Shown here piece after piece: positions 15,676 to 23,054 of a stretch of DNA of 64,000 nt. Position numbers and translations under genes: made by a program. The notes beneath the pieces are model-generated. The model had not been told where the DNA came from. It did not search any database and was given only the letters and a program-made list of their open reading frames with translations. The stretch is from Bacillus sp. FJAT-26390 (GTDB lineage Bacteria; Bacillota; Bacilli; Paenibacillales; Paenibacillaceae). The stretch is taken from the NCBI RefSeq assembly GCF_001682865.1, contig NZ_MAQX01000035.1:248001-312000 (forward strand), given 5' to 3'. Within the stretch, counting starts at the first letter, position 1, and every line of letters starts with the position of its first letter.

Positions 15676-16470
15676 TTACTCAGAGACGTGAATGCCCTTC
15701 ATCCAACCAAGCAGCTCGCGGCTAACCTGATCCAGCTGCTCCTGTGGCGTAATGGTCGCTTGTTTATCGCCCTTTTGAACGCCGTAGGAACCGAATTGGC
15801 CGTGGTTGCCGCCTTCAATGGTGACATACTGCGTATGGCTAGGCATAAACGCTTTCCCCTTGCCCCAGTCCTCCCAGTTCAGCACCCCATCGTTAGAAGC
15901 GGTAATTTGCAATACCGGAAGCTTGGCATCGGCTAGGCTTCCGGCCTTTTCCGCATAAGCCGCCAAGAAGAAAATGCCCTCGATTTGATCCGGATGCTCA
16001 GCGGCATACCTTGAAGCAAAAACACCGCCAAGCGAGTGTCCGCCTAGCACGTAACTCTCGTTAGGATGCTCGGCAATGAAGGCATCCGCTTTATTTTTCC
16101 CCATAAAAGCAAGGTTGAGCGGCATGCTGGCGATGTATACACGGTGACCGGCCTCTGCCAATTCCCGCGCAAAAGGCGCGTAGCTCTTAGGATCTACCAA
16201 ACCGCCCGGATAAAAAACAACATTCGGCTGCTTCACAGCCGCCTCGCCTGCAGCAGGCTCAAAGCGGTAGCCGGCTTGTCCGATGCCGACCGTTACCTGG
16301 TCATCGCTTTTCATTGCCGCTTTAGCTTCCGGCGACGGCGAATATACCATAACCTGATACACGATAACGAGCGTTAATAATAGAGCTAATACAATGCCTG
16401 CCGCCCAGATCAGCACCTTTCTTCTACGCCCCTGCTTCGGTTTTGGCAAAGCCGCTGAATCCTGATTCAT
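15676..16470 (-). CDS. Membrane-anchored alpha/beta hydrolase
   Basis: The protein is 264 residues from the ATG at 16470 (AAGGA 10 bp upstream); a GTG at 16479 is too close to that site. A basic N-terminus and one membrane helix (about 20-42) put the enzyme outside. The alpha/beta-hydrolase fold shows the nucleophile elbow GGHSLGG (Ser about 147), the acid in SNDGVLN and the catalytic His in GGNHGQFG. The sequence is of the small 'alpha/beta hydrolase 5' type, which acts as esterases or lipases. The natural substrate is unknown. It follows the oxidoreductase gene by 13 bp and ends the operon. Confidence 0.8.
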   Translation of the reverse strand: MNQDSAALPKPKQGRRRKVLIWAAGIVLALLLTLVIVYQVMVYSPSPEAKAAMKSDDQVTVGIGQAGYRFEPAAGEAAVKQPNVVFYPGGLVDPKSYAPFARELAEAGHRVYIASMPLNLAFMGKNKADAFIAEHPNESYVLGGHSLGGVFASRYAAEHPDQIEGIFFLAAYAEKAGSLADAKLPVLQITASNDGVLNWEDWGKGKAFMPSHTQYVTIEGGNHGQFGSYGVQKGDKQATITPQEQLDQVSRELLGWMKGIHVSE

Positions 16471-16483
16471 TTCATACACGTCC

Positions 16484-17395
16484 TTAATTCAGCATGCTCA
16501 TCAGCAGCTGTTGTGATTTCAAAGCCTCCTCGCCATCCACGGCGAGTTTCTGATCATGAATGATGCATTGCACAAAATGATGCACGGCATCCTCGAAGCC
16601 GCGCTGCTTCAAAATCGTCTGCCAAGCCGGAGGGAAAATCGTTGTAAGCTTATCATCCCGCTCCACCTCGAGCAAACTCATATTTTTGACGCGAATCATT
16701 TCGCCTGCCGCAACGATCTCAAGCTGTTCGATGCTTGTGCCGGCATTGCGATGCATCGCGGTCGATACGCTATAACCAGCTGACGCATTGTATTGATGCT
16801 GTGCATATAACAGTTGATTTTCATCGTTGATCCGGACGTTCCCGTTTTGCAAATCGGCTTTGCCATCCGCCAACCATCTTGCCGTATCCACCAAATGCAA
16901 ATAATCATCCAGCATCGTAAAATTCACCATCTGAGGACCGACCGAATTTGTGCGATGCTTCTCCATTCGAATCCATGCAGCCTGAGCCGTATGCTGCTTC
17001 GCCTGTACGTATAACGGCGCGAATCGGCGGTTGAAGCCAACCATAAGCTTTCTCCCAAGCTTCACGCTTAGCTCCGCAAGCTGCTCCGACTCCTCTAAGG
17101 TTGCCGCAAGCGGCTTATCTACATATACATCCTTACCCCGATTGAGGAGAGTAGACACAACTTCAAAATGGGAATCCGTCGAGCTATGTACAAATACCGC
17201 ATCGCAGCTTTCTGCTAGCTCGGATAAGCTGCCGAACGATTCGATTCGATACTCCCCGCAAATAGCCATTCGTTTCTCCGCACTAGGAGAATAAGCGCCT
17301 GCAAACGTCCAATCCGAGGCTCTTGATAATAGGGGGAGATATACTTTTTGAGCGATACCGCCAAGTCCAACCATTCCGATACGAAGCTTACTCAT
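16484..17395 (-). CDS. Gfo/Idh/MocA family oxidoreductase
   Basis: The protein is 303 residues from the ATG at 17395, preceded by AAGAGGTG at 7 bp; the longer frame to 17413 lacks this. It has the Rossmann motif MVGLGGIAQKVYLP (about 8-21), VDKPLA (about residue 92) equivalent to the EKP motif with the conserved lysine, and GFNRRFAP. The layout resembles MviM/YceM-like dehydrogenases. The substrate is unknown. It sits between the Nudix and hydrolase genes in one transcription unit. It is a different subfamily from the oxidoreductase at 5796-6872. Confidence 0.85.
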   Translation of the reverse strand: MSKLRIGMVGLGGIAQKVYLPLLSRASDWTFAGAYSPSAEKRMAICGEYRIESFGSLSELAESCDAVFVHSSTDSHFEVVSTLLNRGKDVYVDKPLAATLEESEQLAELSVKLGRKLMVGFNRRFAPLYVQAKQHTAQAAWIRMEKHRTNSVGPQMVNFTMLDDYLHLVDTARWLADGKADLQNGNVRINDENQLLYAQHQYNASAGYSVSTAMHRNAGTSIEQLEIVAAGEMIRVKNMSLLEVERDDKLTTIFPPAWQTILKQRGFEDAVHHFVQCIIHDQKLAVDGEEALKSQQLLMSMLN

Positions 17396-17425
17396 TCTCT
17401 GGCACCTCTTCATTTGCTCATTTTT

Positions 17426-17809
17426 TTAGCCTTGCATAAGCATGTTAACAAATTTTATATCCGCGGGAGCAAAAGAATAATCAGCTAATTGCTCTGAGCG
17501 GACCCAGCGATACTCATCATGATCGATCAGTGCAATAACGCCTGCAATAAACTTCGCTCTATAAGCTATTAGTTGAATCTGTAAGTCACCATACCAATGC
17601 TCATTTATGCCAAAATACGTTTGCACTTCGATCTCGACGCCCATTTCCTCCATCAGCTCTCTGCGCAGACACGCCTCAGGCGACTCCTCCTCCTCCAGTT
17701 TGCCGCCTGGAAACTCCCATAGTCCACCCTGTGATTTTTCTATTCTGCGTTTTGCTATGAGCAGCAATCGCTGCTCATTCTCAATAATAGCTGCTGCTAC
17801 CCGAATCAA
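17426..17809 (-). CDS. MutT-like Nudix hydrolase (8-oxo-dGTP diphosphatase type)
   Basis: The protein is 127 residues. It has a complete Nudix box, beginning GGKLEEEE and ending RRELMEEMGVE (about 36-58), matching GX5EX7REUXEEXGU. The N-terminal AAAIIENEQRLLLIAKR and WEFPGG are typical of MutT, which removes oxidised dGTP. The start is a TTG at 17809 directly after an in-frame TGA, so no upstream start is possible; AGAGGA lies about 11 bp before it. A weak start may limit expression. It is the first gene of the Nudix/oxidoreductase/hydrolase operon. Confidence 0.88.
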   Translation of the reverse strand: MIRVAAAIIENEQRLLLIAKRRIEKSQGGLWEFPGGKLEEEESPEACLRRELMEEMGVEIEVQTYFGINEHWYGDLQIQLIAYRAKFIAGVIALIDHDEYRWVRSEQLADYSFAPADIKFVNMLMQG

Positions 17810-17969
17810 TCAGACACACATCCTCTAATTGCGAACTCCTTACCTCCCATTTTGGTATTCATTCTCGAAATTTGCAAGCAAGATTCCTTGCGCATATTTG
17901 ATCGCAGCCAAAAAAAGCCGTTGGGTCGTTGAGGTTGATGCTGCTACGCTTAAAATAAAAACGAAGCTG

Positions 17970-17998
17970 ATGACATCCGCTTACAGTTCAGCTACAAT
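17970..17998 (+). promoter_or_regulatory. Sigma-A promoter upstream of a possible attenuator
   Basis: ATGACA (17970-17975) and TACAAT (17993-17998) are separated by 17 bp. Transcription would start near 18005, directly before the hairpin at 18013-18058. The promoter therefore serves the nuclease-HTH gene only if that hairpin is read through. Confidence 0.6.
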
Positions 17999-18012
17999 AC
18001 TTTTAGGTGAAG

Positions 18013-18064
18013 AACACCGCTTATTCTCTGGACCATTGTCCGAAGAACAAGCGGTGTTTTTTTA
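18013..18064 (+). terminator. Leader terminator (possible attenuator) of the nuclease-HTH gene
   Basis: Stem AACACCGCTT/AAGCGGTGTT (18013-18022 with 18049-18058) encloses a 26-base loop and is followed by TTTTTTA. It lies between a good promoter and the start codon at 18094, with no credible gene before it on this strand. It may be an attenuator, or may end a short RNA of about 55 bases. Confidence 0.65.
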
Positions 18065-18093
18065 TTTTCAGGAGATAGGAGCGGGTCGGTCTT

Positions 18094-18834
18094 ATGGAAA
18101 ATCAAATGACGTTTGACGGCGTGAATATTGGATCAACCATTAAATGGGGTGAATCCGAGCTGGCTTATCGGGAGTGGATACTCAAGCATACCGAGCTGCG
18201 TGATCCAACAAGTGAGCGAAGGCGACGGTTAGTGGAGCGGGACGATCATGGAGAGCAGCTGTTTGCAATCGGCATCTGGTTGCCTGTTCTGCAAAGCTTT
18301 GAGCATTTGCATCCGGAGTACGAGGTGAATGATTATCGTGATGGGAGCCGATTTTTAGACTTCACCTATATGCGTCCACCCTATCGCATCTCCATTGAAA
18401 TTAACGGCTATGGACCGCATCAAAAAAACGCCTCACGACGCAAATTTTCAGATGACCGCTTTCGGCAAAATCAGCTTGTCTTGGACGACTGGATCATCGT
18501 CCGTTTTTCCTATGACGACCTTCGTGAAAGGCCACGGCAATGTCAGCAATTTATCCAGCAGCTGCTTGGCAAATTGTACGGCCTGGGTCGTGATCAATTG
18601 CTGGATCAACCCTTGCCTGCGTTCGCTCGTGAGCTCCTGCGTTCCGCACAACGCCGTGGTAATAGAGCACCCTTCAGCCCTAAAGATGTCGAGAAGCAGC
18701 TTGGAGTCAGTCACTCTACAGCTCTTAAATACCTGAAGCAGCTGCTGAAGCAAGAGCTGGTTGAACCAGCATCCGGAGAAAAGCGGATACGCACCTATTG
18801 CCTTACAGCCAAGGGTGCTCGATTGCATCTGTAA
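18094..18834 (+). CDS. Predicted PD-(D/E)XK (DUF559/Vsr-like) nuclease fused to a winged helix
   Basis: The protein is 246 residues. The middle (about 75-150) has a beta-strand with FLDFTYM, then ISIEINGYGPH followed by a basic RRKFSDDRFRQNQLVLDDWIIVRFSYDDL-type stretch (about 118-150). This resembles DUF559/Vsr-type PD-(D/E)XK nucleases, with D in FLDF and E in IEING as candidate metal ligands. The C-terminus (about 195-246) is a winged helix: FSPKDVEKQLGVSHSTALKYLKQL and LTAKG. The fusion suggests DNA-targeted cleavage or regulation. The ATG at 18094 has AGGAG 12 bp upstream. The gene stands alone and its leader has a terminator. Function is not known. Confidence 0.6.
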   Translation: MENQMTFDGVNIGSTIKWGESELAYREWILKHTELRDPTSERRRRLVERDDHGEQLFAIGIWLPVLQSFEHLHPEYEVNDYRDGSRFLDFTYMRPPYRISIEINGYGPHQKNASRRKFSDDRFRQNQLVLDDWIIVRFSYDDLRERPRQCQQFIQQLLGKLYGLGRDQLLDQPLPAFARELLRSAQRRGNRAPFSPKDVEKQLGVSHSTALKYLKQLLKQELVEPASGEKRIRTYCLTAKGARLHL

Positions 18835-18837
18835 GCA

Positions 18838-19094
18838 TTTTTTCTGAAATCCGCCCTTTTCGGTGGGCGAGCTGGCAGGGGCGGGACGAGTTAGGTCCAC
18901 TTTCTAGCTCTATTTTGTGAAAATTGGTTAATTGGGTGGGTTTAGAGCTAGTTTCTAGCTCTATTTCTCGGGAATCAGCCCTTTCCGGGGCAGATTGACC
19001 GGGGCGGGGAAAAATTGATCTACTTTCTAGCTCTATTTTGTGAAAATTGGTTAATTGGGCGGGGTTAGAGCTAGTTTCTAGCTCTATTTTTCAG
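18838..19094. repeat. Tandem direct repeat, 123-bp period, 2+ copies
   Basis: Two adjacent units (about 18838-18960 and 18961-19083) plus a partial third share long identical blocks, for example TTTCTAGCTCTATTTTGTG at 18901 and 19024. Each unit holds an internal inverted repeat, TTAGAGCTAG followed by TTTCTAGCTCTA, able to form a hairpin. The units are diverged in their GC-rich half. No gene lies in this 480-bp region; it looks like an intergenic repeat family. Confidence 0.75.
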
Positions 19095-19257
19095 ATGCCA
19101 GCTTTATGGGCCTGGTCGGCAAGGGTTGCCGTGAATATGAAGCCGCTGTGGAAGTTGACTGGGCACACGGTGGGCCGAACTCTCGCGGCAGGCTGGCTGC
19201 GTACGCGATAAGCCTGCATTTCAGGCTAGATTCCCAGTACGGGGGTCGAGCTAAAGA
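19095..19257. other. Non-coding stretch with several small hairpins
   Basis: There is no gene with a ribosome site. Short inverted repeats are visible, such as CGGCAA/TTGCCG (about 19117-19131) and AGCCTG/CAGGCT (about 19210-19227). A 55-codon frame (19106-19273) exists but has no ribosome site and runs into the terminator. Confidence 0.3.
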
Positions 19258-19301
19258 AAGGGCATCCCTTTAGCAGATAAAACGGCTAAAGGGATGCCCT
19301 T
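19258..19301 (-). terminator. Terminator of the NHL/SLH protein gene
   Basis: A perfect 17-bp stem (AAGGGCATCCCTTTAGC with its complement, 19258-19274 and 19285-19301) closes on a 10-base loop. The minus-strand tail TTTCTTTAG is only moderately T-rich. It begins 15 bp beyond the stop codon. Confidence 0.75.
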
Positions 19302-19315
19302 GTGCTTTAAGTTAG

Positions 19316-22300
19316 TTATTCATTAATCAGTTCGAGCTTTTGCATCATATTGTAGATGAGAACAGCGCCTTGGGCACGGTTTGCCACGTCGGTTGGACTG
19401 AGGCTGTTGCTTGTAGTGCCGCGGATTATACCTTGCTTTAATGCATACGCGAGCGCTTCGCGCGCCCAAGGCGCAACACTTGCCTCATCGCTGTATGCAC
19501 TTAGCAGTTGTTTCGTTTCTTCTTCCGACAAAACTTCAATTTTTCCTGTGTATTTGATTGCATGGTATAGGATGGTCACCATTTCTTGTCGGTTCAGAAC
19601 GCCTGCCGGTCTAAACGACCCATCCTCATAACCATTAACCAGTCCCATTCCATACCCGGTTACAATCGCATCGTTATGCCATTGTCCCGCCTTTACGTCC
19701 GTAAAGGCCGCAGCAGAAGTCCCAGACGGTCTAATGCCAAGCGCCTGCAAAATCATCGTAACATACTGAGCGCGAGTTATTTCGCTGAATGGCTTGAAGC
19801 TGGCTATTCTTATGCCGCGCAGCACAAACTTATTGCTCAAAGCTTGAATGGCTTTTGTCGCAAATGGAGCAGCTGTGCCGTCCGCAAACGTCCGCATATG
19901 CCGCCAAACCGTATATGCCCCGCTACCCTTAAGCTTTAATTCCACTTTGGTTACTATGTTAGCCTCGCCGCTAAACAAGGCAGGAACCGAATAAGCCTCG
20001 CCATTCTCGCCGTTCCCAATAGATACGCCGGCTAATTCATACGCTTTAATCGAGCTGGCATCGTTCGTCGGCAGCTTCATAATAAGCTGAGCGTAGCTCC
20101 CCTTATACTCGAGTGCTTTAGAGCCGCCATCCTTCTTCACTGCTTTTAGTTCAAAACCTACTACCGGCAGCCCTATTGATGAAGCACCGTTGAAAGGAAG
20201 AGCAGACTCGGCACGCTGAGCCTCTTGGCTTTTATCGTTAAAATTTAGGACAACATGAATGGTATCCGTCTCCGTTTTCACCTGATCCTTTAGCTCTGCA
20301 AGCGGCAAGCGCAATGCGCCAATCGCCGTCTGGATTTCTAAAAAGGCTTGCGGATTATTGTTCGCCAGTTCGACTATCGCTGCGGGGATGGCAAGCAGCA
20401 CTTGCTTCGCCGTGTCGGATATAACCCCCACGCTAACAGTGGCTGGTCGTGGGGAAAGCGCTAGCAGCGCGTCCACTCCCTTACTGCTTATAACAACCTC
20501 TACATTGCCATTCGCGGCTTGACTTGCAACGGCATCCTTCAAAATCGCTTGCCCCGCTTGTCCGCCAATCGTTTTATCAAGCAGCTTCTCATCAGGATTG
20601 GTCACATTTCCGCTAGCTCCCCCTGTTCCGCTATTTCCGCCAGTGCCTCCATCTCCGCCATTACCGCCTTCTCCACCAGTACCTCCGTCTCCGCCAGTAC
20701 CGCCTTCTCCACCAGTACCGCCGTCTCCGCCAGTGCCTCCATCTCCGCCAGTGCCGCCATCTCCACCAGTACCGCCATCTCCGCCAGTACCTCCGTCTCC
20801 ACCAGTACCGCCGTCTCCGCCAGTAGCTGCAGCTCGGAATACAGATACGGTGTACGTTCGGGACTGTCCGTCCTGAGCTGTTACTTTCACAGTAATCGGA
20901 GTTTGGGCCCCAGCAATAAGCTCGATGGATGCCGATGCCGTTCCGCTGTCTACCTTCACGCCGTTCACTTCAATAATAGCTGCCTCGTCAAAAGCTGTCG
21001 GCGTAACCTTGATCGTTGAAACCTGATTGGCTGCATCTGCTCTGTACGAGTCCTTCTTAGAATCAAACGGTGCATTTAGCGTAGCCCCCGATAGTGAGAG
21101 TGCCGCTAATTGATTTCCTGCAAAATCAAACTTCTGTACCCGGTAATTATAGCTGTCCGTTACAAATACATTACCAGTCCCGTCCACCGCTATGCCTCGC
21201 AGTCCGTCGAATTCGCCTTCTAACTTCCCCTTGCTTCCCCAGCTTTCCAGCAATTGCCCTTCCGGTGAATATTTACGAACCAACTCGTCCTCGCTGTCCG
21301 TAACATACACGTTTCCGACACTGTCTAGCGCAATATCCGAAATATTTCCAATGGTCTCTTCATTCAAATTCCCCCACTCTGCTTCCAACTGCTCGCCGCC
21401 AAGCGTGAACGTTTGAACATGGTACGTATCCGTTGTGTATACGATGCCCCTCTCGCTATCAACCGCAATGCTTTGTGGCCTAAAATAAAACCCGACCGCA
21501 TAATCCGGCTCGCCAACGAAGCTGTTCACCTGCTCATCCTCTGCATCAAAGACTTCAACGGTATGTCCGATTGTATTAGCAACATAAACATGGCCATTAC
21601 GATCAGTCGCTACGTCCTGCGGATCGCCAAGCGCGCTATCCACTACTTTTATCGACTCATCAGACGGATTGTATTTTATTAAGTCACTATAGCTTGTTAT
21701 ATAGATTTGCCCTGCTGCATTGGCAGCTAGACCATATGGCGAGAAGTTCGAGTCCCCGCCCTCCTCTTCCAAAAAATTCAGTCTATTATCGAATTTTTGC
21801 ACACGATTATTGCCTAGGTCTGACACATAAATACTGCCGTCCGCGTCGATGGCTATATTTTCGGGCATATAGAACTGACCGCTCTCGCCCCCGAGGCTTC
21901 CCCATGTGTCTAAGTGCTGCAGCGCAGCATCAAACTTTTGGACGCGGTTATTATATTTATCAGCCACATAGACACTGCCGTCGCCTGCTACAGCAATGCC
22001 CTCCGGCTGATCGAACTGGCCATTTCGCCTGCCTTCCTCACCGATAACCGCCGCATTCCATGATGAATCAAAACGAACAACACGGTTGCTCGATCTATCC
22101 GTTACATATAGATTGCCGCTGCTATCCGCCGCGATTCCTCCGATTTCATCAATCATCACATGAGTTGAGCGATTAAGCTGCTCTTCGTTCCCCTCGCTTC
22201 CTTGCCATTGATCCAGCAGCCTTCCTTCGTTATCCAGCTTCAAAATTCGGTTTTCATCCGATACGTATAAATTACCCGCATGATCGACCGTTAGGGCTGA

Positions 22301-22891
22301 CAGCTGATGGAATGGGCTGCCTCCTTCATCCCCAATGTCATACGAATCAAGGCTTGCGGACACCGGCTCTCCCGCTTCCAAAATCCATATTTTATTGTAA
22401 TAGTTATCGGCTGCATAGAGCTTTCCGCTCTCGGAATCAACGGCCAGTCCGCCAATATAGCCAAAAATCTCCTCGCCATTCCATTGCTCCACTTGCGAAA
22501 AAACAAAGCTCTCGCTCACCGCTAGTTTATAAATTTCGCTTCCGTTAGTCACATACACAAAACCGTCCTGGTCAATAACGATATTGCTTGGCCGGAACTG
22601 CCCTTCCCCAAAGCTGCTCGTTGCCCCAAGCTGCTTTCCAGCCGCATCAAATACAACAATTTGACGGTTAGCCCAGTCGGCTACATACACATTTCCGTTT
22701 GTATCCGTTTCTACATCACTAACAATTTCAAAGTAATGTCCTTGCTCCGGCGTCATCCGCTCGAACCTATAGCTGCCTCCCGCTCCTTCTGCCGCGGCGC
22801 GCTCCACCGAGATGCCTGCTGCACTCGATGCAAGCAAGCATGTGACCAGCAATAGCCGTGCTGCCTTTTTGATTCCGAAAAATCGTTCCAT
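19316..22891 (-). CDS. Secreted NHL beta-propeller protein with Gly-rich linker and SLH anchor
   Basis: The protein is 1191 residues from the ATG at 22891 (GGGAAG 8 bp upstream; a GTG at 22900 is the alternative). A signal peptide (about 1-38) is followed by about twelve NHL-type blades (about 45-600) with recurring GNVYVTD and NRVQKFD cores, consistent with two six-bladed propellers. A cadherin-like beta-sandwich (about 600-690) follows. A glycine-rich linker of GGDGGT units spans about 687-760. The C-terminus has SLH-type repeats (FSEITRAQYVTMILQ, FTDVKAGQW, GYEDGSFRP, LNRQEMVTILY), which bind pyruvylated cell-wall polymer. It is therefore a surface protein, probably for binding protein or glycan; no catalytic motif is seen. 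It is divergent from the LAL regulator, which may control it. Confidence 0.85.
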   Translation of the reverse strand: MERFFGIKKAARLLLVTCLLASSAAGISVERAAAEGAGGSYRFERMTPEQGHYFEIVSDVETDTNGNVYVADWANRQIVVFDAAGKQLGATSSFGEGQFRPSNIVIDQDGFVYVTNGSEIYKLAVSESFVFSQVEQWNGEEIFGYIGGLAVDSESGKLYAADNYYNKIWILEAGEPVSASLDSYDIGDEGGSPFHQLSALTVDHAGNLYVSDENRILKLDNEGRLLDQWQGSEGNEEQLNRSTHVMIDEIGGIAADSSGNLYVTDRSSNRVVRFDSSWNAAVIGEEGRRNGQFDQPEGIAVAGDGSVYVADKYNNRVQKFDAALQHLDTWGSLGGESGQFYMPENIAIDADGSIYVSDLGNNRVQKFDNRLNFLEEEGGDSNFSPYGLAANAAGQIYITSYSDLIKYNPSDESIKVVDSALGDPQDVATDRNGHVYVANTIGHTVEVFDAEDEQVNSFVGEPDYAVGFYFRPQSIAVDSERGIVYTTDTYHVQTFTLGGEQLEAEWGNLNEETIGNISDIALDSVGNVYVTDSEDELVRKYSPEGQLLESWGSKGKLEGEFDGLRGIAVDGTGNVFVTDSYNYRVQKFDFAGNQLAALSLSGATLNAPFDSKKDSYRADAANQVSTIKVTPTAFDEAAIIEVNGVKVDSGTASASIELIAGAQTPITVKVTAQDGQSRTYTVSVFRAAATGGDGGTGGDGGTGGDGGTGGDGGTGGDGGTGGDGGTGGEGGTGGDGGTGGEGGNGGDGGTGGNSGTGGASGNVTNPDEKLLDKTIGGQAGQAILKDAVASQAANGNVEVVISSKGVDALLALSPRPATVSVGVISDTAKQVLLAIPAAIVELANNNPQAFLEIQTAIGALRLPLAELKDQVKTETDTIHVVLNFNDKSQEAQRAESALPFNGASSIGLPVVGFELKAVKKDGGSKALEYKGSYAQLIMKLPTNDASSIKAYELAGVSIGNGENGEAYSVPALFSGEANIVTKVELKLKGSGAYTVWRHMRTFADGTAAPFATKAIQALSNKFVLRGIRIASFKPFSEITRAQYVTMILQALGIRPSGTSAAAFTDVKAGQWHNDAIVTGYGMGLVNGYEDGSFRPAGVLNRQEMVTILYHAIKYTGKIEVLSEEETKQLLSAYSDEASVAPWAREALAYALKQGIIRGTTSNSLSPTDVANRAQGAVLIYNMMQKLELINE
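20632..20825 (-). repeat. 18-bp coding minisatellite (Gly-Gly-Asp/Glu-Gly-Gly-Thr)
   Basis: About ten to twelve tandem 18-bp units encode GGDGGT or GGEGGT/GGNSGT variants inside the NHL/SLH gene. Because 18 is a multiple of three, changes in copy number keep the reading frame and alter only linker length. Confidence 0.85.
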
Positions 22892-23009
22892 CCTTTTCAC
22901 TTCCCTTTCTTCAAGCTGCTTTATCGTCGTCTACGATTCTAGCAACAGAAAAAAAGGAAAACGATTGCCGAAAGTTAACTTTTGCTCGATTTTGTCAGAA
23001 AAAGTAGCC

Positions 23010-23015
23010 TATAAT
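23010..23015 (+). promoter_or_regulatory. -10 element of the LAL regulator gene
   Basis: A perfect TATAAT lies 40 bp before the ATG at 23055. No convincing -35 is placed 16-18 bp upstream, suggesting help from an activator. The region 22892-23054 is a divergent promoter shared with the NHL/SLH gene. Confidence 0.45.
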
Positions 23016-23054
23016 AGAAAAAAAGAGAAATTTGTCATCATTTGTGGAGGCGTT

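Noticed and set aside
17829-18116. 95-codon plus-strand frame ahead of the nuclease-HTH gene
   Set aside because: It covers the promoter and leader terminator of that gene and has no ribosome site.
19106-19273. 55-codon plus-strand frame before the NHL/SLH gene
   Set aside because: No ribosome site, unusual composition, and it runs into the terminator stem of the opposite gene.
20519-21019. Plus-strand frames with Ser/Ala/Thr or Pro/Pro repeats
   Set aside because: They are antisense readings of the Gly-rich repeat in the NHL/SLH gene and have no ribosome site.
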